Source: [Clostridium] asparagiforme DSM 15981
Lineage (GTDB): Bacteria > Bacillota > Clostridia > Lachnospirales > Lachnospiraceae
Direction of reading: 5' to 3'
Length of the DNA: 64,000 nucleotides
Assembly (NCBI GenBank): GCA_025149125.1
Contig: CP102272.1
Coordinates: 3,534,001 to 3,598,000, forward strand
Shown: positions 1 to 8,901 of the stretch, in pieces
Layout: each line of letters opens with the position of its first letter
How positions within the stretch are numbered: position 1 is the stretch's first letter
The notes under the pieces: generated by a model
Seen by the model: the letters and a program-made list of their open reading frames with translations, nothing else
What the model was told of the DNA's origin: nothing
The model's database searches: none
Made by a program: the position numbers and the translations under genes

Positions 1-1
1 G

Positions 2-397
2 ATCTGCGGCCTTCCAAACCCATACGAAGAACTGTTTCGCCCCCAGCGCTTTCTGCTCAGGGCTTCCGCCAAAAGTCTGGCCGTCGATCTGCTGGAAAGC
101 ACGGCGGGCCTGGCAAAAGGAGCGTTCCACCTGCCCCTTCGGTCCCGGCCGCTTCCAAAGGGACACGGCGGGATTGTGCGAATCGGCTTTAAGCGTTACG
201 CCTGCTATCGGGATGACGCAGGCCGGCTCCACCGGATATCCGCACGCTGCCCTCATCTGGGCTGCCAGCTGGAGTGGAACGGAGCTGAAAAGACCTGGGA
301 CTGTCCCTGCCACGGCTCCCGCTTCGACTGCGACGGGAACCTGATAGACAATCCCGCCCAGACAGGCTGCAGCTGCAGCAGACAGACGGCGGAATAA
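2..397 (+). CDS. FAD-dependent oxidoreductase with C-terminal Rieske [2Fe-2S] domain (3' end only)
   Basis: The reading frame is open from the first base of the window, so only the last 131 residues are present and the start lies upstream. The visible part has a Rieske cluster signature: Cys-x-His in CPHLGC, and Cys-x-x-His in CPCHGSRF about 19 residues later. These residues would bind a [2Fe-2S] cluster with two Cys and two His. The stretch before it (NPYEELFRPQRF) matches the linker seen in DAO-type glycine-oxidase-like flavoproteins that carry a C-terminal Rieske domain. From family knowledge it is a cytoplasmic FAD enzyme of unknown substrate. An alternative GTG start at 176 would give a 73-residue stand-alone Rieske fragment, which is less likely because the upstream frame reads as protein. 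Confidence 0.75.
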   Translation: MCGLPNPYEELFRPQRFLLRASAKSLAVDLLESTAGLAKGAFHLPLRSRPLPKGHGGIVRIGFKRYACYRDDAGRLHRISARCPHLGCQLEWNGAEKTWDCPCHGSRFDCDGNLIDNPAQTGCSCSRQTAE

Positions 398-428
398 AGC
401 CGGTCCATCGCACCTTTTAACGGGCCGC

Positions 429-968
429 TCACTGATCGGCCGCAAAAAGCACGTAACGCTTTTCCTTCGCAGCCCTGGTCCAAAAAACCAGGCTGCGCTG
501 GAGCCACTGCCACGTGTATTCAAAATCCTCATCATTTTTCTCATTTCCATAATTCCGGCTGTCGATCCGGTCATAACACATCCGGCACGCTTCCTTTGTG
601 CGTTTTGGAAGCGCTTCCGCTATCTCCCGCACCTGTTCCGGCGTTTTCAGGATGATAAGCTGATCGCTCTCCTCCTCAGAATATATGGGGTTATGGTCCT
701 CCATTTTAAGACCGTACAGAATCTCTCCTCCCAAAATCACGTTGCACAGCGGCGGATGCTGGTTCTGAACGTTTAAACTCCCGTCCGTGAGCATGCGGTG
801 CATGGCATCCCAGGACGTTTCCAATTCTTGGGTGTATTCCAGATGCTCGTCAAAAAAAATATCTTCGATGTTGTCGTGCATGTAATCCGAGCGCACTGCG
901 CGCGGGACCGTTTTGAAGCTCTCTGCTTCCTCTTTGCTCAGGGCAAATAAAACAGCCAAATCCCTCAT
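429..968 (-). CDS. DUF1877 (YfbM-like) family protein
   Basis: A 179-residue soluble protein with no signal peptide or membrane segment. The opening (MRDLAVLFALSKEEAESF), the central TSWDAMHRMLTDG block, the VILGGEILYG segment and the LKTPEQVREIAEAL block follow the DUF1877/YfbM pattern: WD.MH..LTG, then a glycine-rich turn, then a helix that begins after a TPE motif. The biochemical function of the family is unknown. The gene stands alone, convergent with the Rieske gene and 32 bp from it. A good promoter lies upstream at 1088-1116. Family assignment is reasonably firm; function is not. Confidence 0.7.
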   Translation of the reverse strand: MRDLAVLFALSKEEAESFKTVPRAVRSDYMHDNIEDIFFDEHLEYTQELETSWDAMHRMLTDGSLNVQNQHPPLCNVILGGEILYGLKMEDHNPIYSEEESDQLIILKTPEQVREIAEALPKRTKEACRMCYDRIDSRNYGNEKNDEDFEYTWQWLQRSLVFWTRAAKEKRYVLFAADQ

Positions 969-1087
969 TGCTATCTTCTCCTCATTCTCTTTTCCTGACA
1001 GCCTGCGGCAAACGATTATCTGCCGGTGTCACAATGTCATTCCCATCCGGTCTCCCATGCGAGCTTGTTCATATGCCAATTTAATAC

Positions 1088-1116
1088 AGTATAGCAAAAG
1101 AACCGGAAAAGAGCAA
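1088..1116 (-). promoter_or_regulatory. Sigma-A-type promoter for the DUF1877 gene
   Basis: On the minus strand TTGCTC (1111-1116) and TATACT (1088-1093) are separated by exactly 17 bp. This puts transcription start near 1081, leaving a leader of about 110 nt before the start codon at 968. No hairpin stood out in that leader. Confidence 0.6.
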
Positions 1117-1140
1117 TCATTTGAAACAAGCATCCGCAGG

Positions 1141-2040
1141 TTAAGCCAGCGGCCCGGACCCGATCTGGCGGACCATCAGCTCCGTAAAGCGCTCCATCTG
1201 AGGCGTCAGATATTTGTTTTTGTGGTAGACCAGCTGGCTCCACATGCAGATCTCAGGGCACACCGTGTCCAGCACTGCCAACCTCCCGTCCTGTATGTAA
1301 TCCCGGACCACAAATTCCGGCAGAAACGAGATTCCCCGGTTCTCCAGCAGCATCTTGGTGATGATGTCCGTATTTCCCGTCTCCAGAAAGGGGTGGATCT
1401 CCATGCCGCTCTCCGCCAGCACCTGTTCCATGGCATAGCGGTAGCTAATGCCCTTCTCCGTGAGCAGAAACGGTTCCTCCAACAGCCGTTCCAGTGAAAT
1501 CTGCCGCTGTCCCGCCAGGCGGGACTGTGCGGAGGCCACAAAGGCGGCCGGCTCCGGGCGCTCCGCTACCTTGATCCACTCGGGGAAATTGGTCTTCCGG
1601 TCCAAAAAGTACAGCAGATCGATTTCGTTGCGCTGCACCATGGCGAATAGATCCGCCACCGAAGCGGTCTGGGTGCTGACCTCCACGCGGGGATAGAGGC
1701 AGCTGAATTCTATGATGACGGGCGGAAGCACGTTGATTAAAAGGGACTCGGCCGTTCCGATGCGCAGCCTGCCCGAAACCTCCTCCGGCTCCCGGGTAAT
1801 GCTCTGGGCCCTGCGCACCCCGTCCAGAATTTCCAGCGCGTGTGGAAGCAGCCTCTGCCCCGCCTGGGTCAGCCTGATGTGCTTGCCGATGCGGTCGAAC
1901 AGTTGGGCGTGCAGTTCCTCCTCCAGCTGTTTGATCTGCATCGTCACCGCCGACTGGGAATACCCCAGCTGTCTGGCAGCTTTGGAAAAATTTTGCAGCT
2001 CCGCTATGCGCACAAAGGTAATAATGTTCCGAATCTCCAT
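1141..2040 (-). CDS. LysR-family transcriptional regulator
   Basis: 299 residues. The N-terminal winged helix-turn-helix is typical of LysR proteins (FVRIAELQNFSKAARQLG, then YSQSAVTMQIKQLEEEL), followed by a periplasmic-binding-protein-like effector domain from about residue 90. I chose the ATG at 2040 because AGGTGG sits 6 bp upstream; a TTG at 2055 would add five residues but lacks a ribosome site. It is divergent from the aromatic decarboxylase gene, with 118 bp between the start codons, the standard layout for a LysR protein that controls its neighbour. The effector is unknown; an amino acid or its amine is an inference from the target gene. Confidence 0.85.
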   Translation of the reverse strand: MEIRNIITFVRIAELQNFSKAARQLGYSQSAVTMQIKQLEEELHAQLFDRIGKHIRLTQAGQRLLPHALEILDGVRRAQSITREPEEVSGRLRIGTAESLLINVLPPVIIEFSCLYPRVEVSTQTASVADLFAMVQRNEIDLLYFLDRKTNFPEWIKVAERPEPAAFVASAQSRLAGQRQISLERLLEEPFLLTEKGISYRYAMEQVLAESGMEIHPFLETGNTDIITKMLLENRGISFLPEFVVRDYIQDGRLAVLDTVCPEICMWSQLVYHKNKYLTPQMERFTELMVRQIGSGPLA

Positions 2041-2158
2041 GGCTCCACCTATCAAAATTTTTGAATATTATGATAAAAACTATGAATTTTACAAATCTAT
2101 CATCTGTATGGTACTGTAAAATACGAAATAAGTCAAGTACAGCAAGGAGGCATTAGCC

Positions 2159-3592
2159 ATGGATTCTTTCATGGAAGCGCAGACCCAAAGAGCCGGAGAA
2201 TTGATGGAGCGCTTTATCGGTCAGACGCTCGATTTTTATGAGAATATAAAGCGGGAGGACGTGTTCCGGAAGGCGGACGGCGCGGCCATCTCCCGTCTGC
2301 TAAAGAAGGGGATTCCGCAGAAGGGGCGCCCGGTGGACGAGGTGTACCGGGAGATGATGGACGACGTGTACGCAAACACCTCCCTGGTGCAGCATCCCCG
2401 ATGCTTTGCCTGCATCCCCAGCCCCGTCTCCCTCTTTTCCTGGATGGGCGACGTGATGACAAACGCCTTTGACCCCCATGCGGGCTGTGTCATGAACGCC
2501 TCCGCCGCAGGCTGCATCGAGCGGGAGCTGATCCGGTGGATGTGCGGTCTGGCGGGTTATCCGAAGGGGTGCGGCGGGCTGTTTGTCTCCGGCGGCTCCA
2601 TGGCCAATCTGACTGCGCTGACCGCAGCCCGGGACGACAGGCTGACCGAGGCAGAGCGGGCGCTGGCCGTAGCCTACGTCTCGGACCAGACCCACTCTTC
2701 CATCGCCAAGGGCTTACATATCATCGGCTTTCGGGCCGACCAGGTCCGAAAAATACCCTCTGACACAAATTTTTGCATGGACATGGAGACGTTGAGAGCC
2801 GCGGTCCGGGCGGACCTTGCGGCGGGGAGAAAGCCCTTTGCCGTGATCGCTACCGCCGGCACCACCAACACCGGCAGCGTCGATCCGCTCCCGGAAATCG
2901 CAGAAATCTGCCGGACTTACGGGATGTGGATGCACGTGGACGGAGCCTTCGGCGCCTCGATCCTGCTGTCCTCAAATGAGCGCAAACGCCTGGACGGCAT
3001 CGAATATTCCGACAGCCTGAGCTGGGACGCCCACAAATGGCTGAGGCAGACCTATGGCTGCAGCATGGTGCTGGTGCGGGATCAGTCCCACCTGGTCCGC
3101 AGCTTCGCCGTTCATCCCGAATATCTGACGGACGCCGGGGCTTTCAACGAGGCACCGGACTTCTGGGATTTAGGCCCGGAACTGACCCGCCCCGCCCGCA
3201 GCCTGAAGCTGTGGATCACCCTCCAGGTCATGGGCAGCGAGGCTATGGGACAGATGATCGATCACGGCTGCGCCATGGCCCGGCTGACGGAGGAACTGAT
3301 CCGCCGGTATCCCGGCTGGGAAATTGTCTCCCCCGCCCGGCTGGGAATCGTCAATTTCCGCTGCGCGCCCGTCAATATACCCCCCAGTCGTATAGATCGC
3401 CTCAACCAGGACATTGCCCGGGAGGTCACGGACAGCGGTTACGCCCAGATTCTCACCACCGAGCTGAATGGAAAACGGGTCCTGCGGATGTGCACCCTGC
3501 ACCCGGAGACAACCGAGGAGGACATCCGTAACACCGTCCGGCTGCTCTGCGAGAGCCGGGCCGCCTCCATGGGACAGTGCCGGACGGCTTAA
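2159..3592 (+). CDS. PLP-dependent group II (aromatic amino-acid-type) decarboxylase
   Basis: 477 residues, the usual length of the group II decarboxylases (aromatic L-amino acid, tryptophan, glutamate). The PLP lysine is K293 in DAHKW, the pyridine-nitrogen aspartate is D261 in HVDGAFG, and H179 of DQTHSS is the ring-stacking histidine. The early block with HPRCFACIPSP (79-89) and FVSGGSMANLTAL (142-154) resembles the gut bacterial tryptophan/phenylalanine decarboxylases of Ruminococcus gnavus and Clostridium sporogenes. The start at 2159 has a textbook AAGGAGG site 8 bp upstream. The enzyme would convert an aromatic amino acid to its amine in the cytoplasm. No amino acid/amine antiporter is adjacent, so acid resistance is not supported by context, and the substrate cannot be fixed from sequence. 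Confidence 0.85.
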   Translation: MDSFMEAQTQRAGELMERFIGQTLDFYENIKREDVFRKADGAAISRLLKKGIPQKGRPVDEVYREMMDDVYANTSLVQHPRCFACIPSPVSLFSWMGDVMTNAFDPHAGCVMNASAAGCIERELIRWMCGLAGYPKGCGGLFVSGGSMANLTALTAARDDRLTEAERALAVAYVSDQTHSSIAKGLHIIGFRADQVRKIPSDTNFCMDMETLRAAVRADLAAGRKPFAVIATAGTTNTGSVDPLPEIAEICRTYGMWMHVDGAFGASILLSSNERKRLDGIEYSDSLSWDAHKWLRQTYGCSMVLVRDQSHLVRSFAVHPEYLTDAGAFNEAPDFWDLGPELTRPARSLKLWITLQVMGSEAMGQMIDHGCAMARLTEELIRRYPGWEIVSPARLGIVNFRCAPVNIPPSRIDRLNQDIAREVTDSGYAQILTTELNGKRVLRMCTLHPETTEEDIRNTVRLLCESRAASMGQCRTA

Positions 3593-3654
3593 GCGGCGGG
3601 AAGGGATGGCGGCAGGACCTTCCGCCCGTTTCGGACCGCCGCATATACGTGAAA

Positions 3655-3679
3655 GGGGAGGCGCTGTCTACGCCTCCCC
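3655..3679. terminator. Bidirectional hairpin between convergent genes
   Basis: A perfect 9-bp GC-rich stem, GGGGAGGCG (3655-3663) and CGCCTCCCC (3671-3679), with a 7-nt loop. The loop contains the stop codon of the DUF512 gene (3668-3670). Only three T residues follow on the minus strand and none on the plus strand, so it may pause rather than fully terminate. Confidence 0.45.
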
Positions 3680-5095
3680 ACCTCTGTCATACGCCTGGAT
3701 GTAGACAAAATTGCCGTTGTCCCGCTCCATGCTGTATTCCTTGTCCAGTATTGCCTGGATAAATTCATTTCCTCCCGGTTCCACCGGAACCACCCGCATA
3801 TTCAGTTCCCGCTCCACATCCTGCACCGTGACGTCGTCCAAAAAGACCTGTTCGCCCACGCGCAGCATATTGGACGGGATGTGAAGCGCGCCGCCCAGAT
3901 CCTCTCCGGCCTCCCTGCGCTCCTTCAGCTGTCTGATCAGGTCCTGGCCTGTGACCAGCCCGGAAACGGTAATGGTTTCCCCGAAGAAATCGTTGCGGAT
4001 GTCATAGACATGGATGTGCAGGCGCGGAAAGGCGCGCATGAGCTGCTCTGCGAAGCCGCGGATGGTGGGGCCGGTCAGCTTCCCCGTGGCGATGGTCAGG
4101 GTGCGGTCCAGAGTCTCTGCCAGCGTTTCGTACTCCGGGCTGCCCAAAAGCGCCTCAAAGGCCTCGTTGAACTCATTGATAAACAGGCGCATCATACCCA
4201 CGCCGTTCTCCAGCTGGATATAACCGTCATACCGCTCTTCCTCCGGGAAATCCCGCCCCGCCGTGATATACCACTCGTCGCTGGCGTGGATGAAATGCAG
4301 GCCGTACTCCTCAAAATATCCCTGCTGGCGGCTCTCGATCATATCGATCACCTCCCCGGCCTCCCCGGCGGTAAACAGCCCGATGGGGAACAGCCCGTCC
4401 CGGTATTTGGTGATCCCGGCCGGAACCACGGAAACGCTTCTCAAAAACGGCAGGAATCCGGCCAGATCGTCCAGTGTCCGCACAAGCTCCGCCCCGTCGT
4501 TCACGCCCTTGCAGCACACCACCTGTCCGTTCATCTCCACATGGCCGTCGTAGAGCATCCGCATGTATTTCAGCGTTTCCCCGGCAAAGCGGTTGTGCAG
4601 CATCTTACAGCGCAGCTCCGGGTTGGTGGTCTGAACGGAAATGTTGATGGGCGCCAGCTGCATACGGATGATCCGCTCAATGTCCCGTTCCTTCATGTTG
4701 GTCAGGGTAATGTAGTTGCCCTGCAGAAAGGACAGGCGCGAGTCGTCGTCCTTGAAATACAGCGTTTCCCGCATCCCCGGAGGCATCTGGTCGATAAAAC
4801 AGAAAATGCATTTGTTGCTGCAGGAGCGGTAATCGCTCATCAGGCTGTTCTCAAACTCCAGCCCCAGATCGTCGTCGTACTCCTTGTCGATCTCCAGCAG
4901 CCATTCCTCTCCGTCCGGCTTGCGGATCAACGCCTCCACGTATTCGTCCTTGATCAGATACCGGTAATCAAATACGTCCCCGATCTCCTCATTGTTGATT
5001 GACAGAAGCACATCCCCTGGCTCGATCTCCATCTCCTCGGCGATCGAGCCGGGATATACCTCCTTAATCACATGTTCGTTCTTCTTTTTAGCCAA
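3668..5095 (-). CDS. Radical SAM protein with N-terminal PDZ and C-terminal DUF512 domain
   Basis: 475 residues from the preferred TTG start at 5095, which has GAGGG 7 bp upstream; an ATG at 5128 would add 11 residues. The N terminus (HVIKEVYPGSIAEEMEIEPGDVLLSINNEEI) is a PDZ fold. The cluster-binding motif CSNKCIFCF follows at about residue 93, a CxxxCxxC radical-SAM signature, and the C-terminal half matches DUF512 (GKLTGPTIRGFAEQLM and later blocks). The family is very widely conserved in clostridia and often sits near ribosome-assembly GTPase genes; its reaction is not known. Here it is alone between the decarboxylase and copper genes. Confidence 0.88.
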   Translation of the reverse strand: MAKKKNEHVIKEVYPGSIAEEMEIEPGDVLLSINNEEIGDVFDYRYLIKDEYVEALIRKPDGEEWLLEIDKEYDDDLGLEFENSLMSDYRSCSNKCIFCFIDQMPPGMRETLYFKDDDSRLSFLQGNYITLTNMKERDIERIIRMQLAPINISVQTTNPELRCKMLHNRFAGETLKYMRMLYDGHVEMNGQVVCCKGVNDGAELVRTLDDLAGFLPFLRSVSVVPAGITKYRDGLFPIGLFTAGEAGEVIDMIESRQQGYFEEYGLHFIHASDEWYITAGRDFPEEERYDGYIQLENGVGMMRLFINEFNEAFEALLGSPEYETLAETLDRTLTIATGKLTGPTIRGFAEQLMRAFPRLHIHVYDIRNDFFGETITVSGLVTGQDLIRQLKERREAGEDLGGALHIPSNMLRVGEQVFLDDVTVQDVERELNMRVVPVEPGGNEFIQAILDKEYSMERDNGNFVYIQAYDRGGEA

Positions 5096-5238
5096 CTGTA
5101 TTCCCTCTTTATCTGTTCTATAATTCAATCACTCAGAACAGAATACCAACTTTGCGGCATTTTTTCAAGGGCTAAACGCCCGGTCCTGCAAATTGTCCGC
5201 AAATTCCGGCAACCGTCCGGGCGGCGAAACCTGCGGTC

Positions 5239-7752
<2,514 letters not shown>

Positions 7753-7858
7753 AAAATCATCTCCTCTCTGAATCCCGCCTTTCTTACCCTAAGGGACGCC
7801 GGGCAAAGCCTGGCAGATTCCTCCGGGCAGAGGGCGGGAATGAATGTTCAGACACGCG

Positions 7859-8164
7859 CTAGCGCATCAGCTTCTGGATCGTGGCCACCAGCTCGTCGAT
7901 CGTCTCATCCTTTCCGCTCCGAATGTCATTGGCAACACAGGTCCTGATGTGGTTGGCCAGCAGCTCCTTGCTGAAACTGTTGAGCGCCGCGCCGGCCGCG
8001 GCCACCTGGACCAGAATATCAGGACAGTAGGCATCCTTTTCCAGCATATTGCGGATACCGCGCACCTGGCCCTCGATCCGGTTCAAACGGTTTTGCAGGC
8101 TTTTGTACTCCTCCTGGGAGCGCTCTTTTGTCTTGTGGCAGCATGTGCATGTGGTTTCTTCCAT
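7859..8164 (-). CDS. csoR: CsoR-family copper-sensing repressor
   Basis: 101 residues, all-helical DUF156 family. The Cu(I) ligands line up as Cys47 (YCPDI), His72 and Cys76 (NHIRTC), the C-H-C pattern of true CsoR rather than RcnR or FrmR. The N terminus has an additional CTCCH cluster that may also touch copper. The ATG at 8164 has AGGAGG 9 bp upstream; the longer open frame that begins at 8275 runs through the promoter and is rejected. In the family, apo-CsoR binds a TACCC...GGGTA operator and releases it when Cu(I) binds. Exactly such a site lies in the promoter upstream. Confidence 0.93.
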   Translation of the reverse strand: MEETTCTCCHKTKERSQEEYKSLQNRLNRIEGQVRGIRNMLEKDAYCPDILVQVAAAGAALNSFSKELLANHIRTCVANDIRSGKDETIDELVATIQKLMR

Positions 8165-8194
8165 CCTTGATCTCCTCCTGAACGCTGTTTTAAG

Positions 8195-8211
8195 ATACCC
8201 CTTACCGGTAT
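8195..8211 (-). promoter_or_regulatory. Second CsoR-type operator half-pair in the csoR leader
   Basis: ATACC (8195-8199) and GGTAT (8207-8211) form an inverted repeat around the same centre type as the main operator: with one mismatch it reads ATACCC-5-CGGTAT. Its centre is 35 bp from the main operator, downstream of the transcription start, where bound repressor would act as a roadblock. Confidence 0.5.
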
Positions 8212-8224
8212 ATTTACATCTTTG

Positions 8225-8253
8225 ATTATATACCCCTATCGGGTATATTGCAA
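8225..8253 (-). promoter_or_regulatory. csoR-copA promoter with embedded CsoR operator
   Basis: Minus-strand TTGCAA (8248-8253) and TATAAT (8225-8230) are separated by exactly 17 bp. The spacer is an operator: ATATACCC (8228-8235), five bases, GGGTATAT (8241-8248), a perfect 8-5-8 inverted repeat of the CsoR type. Repressor bound here would cover both promoter hexamers. Confidence 0.85.
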
Positions 8254-8269
8254 GACCCAATTTGAATTT

Positions 8270-8320
8270 TTTCACTCAAAAAAGGAGCTGTTGCGCGCAC
8301 AGCTCCTTTTTTGAGTGAAA
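8270..8320 (-). terminator. Rho-independent terminator of the molybdoenzyme operon
   Basis: A perfect 22-bp stem (8270-8291 with 8299-8320) and a 7-nt loop. The GGAGCTGT core is flanked by A and T runs, so it can work in both directions. It ends the minus-strand operon at 8374 and insulates the csoR promoter just beyond it. Confidence 0.88.
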
Positions 8321-8373
8321 TTTTCGTTAAAACAACCTCGCCTTCACCTCGTTCCCCTCTGCCAGGGCGACGG

Positions 8374-8901
8374 TCAGCCCTTTCGCTTCAACGCCAGCCG
8401 CTTGAGCAGCACATTGCAGGCTTTCTTACCGTTGTCCGCCAGATATTCCTCCTCCGTCACACAGGTCAACGCGCCAAAGGAGCAGGCGCGGACGCAGGCC
8501 GGCTGCAGGCCGTTCTTCACGCGGATGTTGCAGCCGTCGCACTTCACCATCTTCCCGTCGGACGGGCGGAAACGCGGAGCGCCGAAGGGACAGGCCAGAG
8601 CGCAGCTCTTGCAGCCGATACAGTTGGCGTTATCGTAAACCGTAAAGCCGGTCTCCGGGTCCTTCCTCAGGCATCCCACCGGACAGGCGGATATACAGGG
8701 GGCGTCGTCGCAGTGCATGCAGGCGGCGGAGAGATAGGCAAAATAGACGCCGCCGTCCCGAAGCTCCACCTCGTTGTCGTATGTCTTTCGAAAACAGGCT
8801 TCCCCCGCCGCCAGATCCGTGTCGTTCTGGTCCATACAGCCGATCATGCAGGCGGAACAGGCACAGCAGCGGTCCTCGTCAAATACAAACACATGTTTCA
8901 T
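8374..8901 (-). CDS. Four-cluster ferredoxin-type electron-transfer subunit
   Basis: 175 residues, rich in cysteine, of the DmsB/NrfC/HycB type: DRCCACSACMIGC near the start, then CMHCDDAPCISACPVGC, CIGCKSCALACPFG and CDGC...PACVRAC, giving four [4Fe-4S] sites. There is no Tat signal, so it works in the cytoplasm. It overlaps the molybdoenzyme gene by 4 bp (ATGA) and has AGGAGG upstream, so the two are translationally coupled and almost surely form one complex. It would carry electrons between the molybdenum subunit and a partner such as the FAD oxidoreductase two genes upstream. Confidence 0.9.
   Translation of the reverse strand: MKHVFVFDEDRCCACSACMIGCMDQNDTDLAAGEACFRKTYDNEVELRDGGVYFAYLSAACMHCDDAPCISACPVGCLRKDPETGFTVYDNANCIGCKSCALACPFGAPRFRPSDGKMVKCDGCNIRVKNGLQPACVRACSFGALTCVTEEEYLADNGKKACNVLLKRLALKRKG

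Noticed and set aside
421..443. GGCCG/CGGCC inverted pair after the Rieske gene
   Set aside because: Only five pairs, it runs into the end of the DUF1877 gene, and the tail is A-rich for the plus strand, so it is not a supported terminator.
3881..5002. A 373-residue open frame on the plus strand opposite the DUF512 gene
   Set aside because: It lies wholly on the complement of a well-identified gene, has no ribosome site, and has the His/Pro/Gln-rich make-up of antisense frames in GC-rich DNA.
7780..7800. CCCTAAGGG sequence in the csoR-copA gap as another CsoR site
   Set aside because: The half-sites have no 5-bp spacer and the flanks do not match the TACCC/GGGTA pattern of the two operators upstream.
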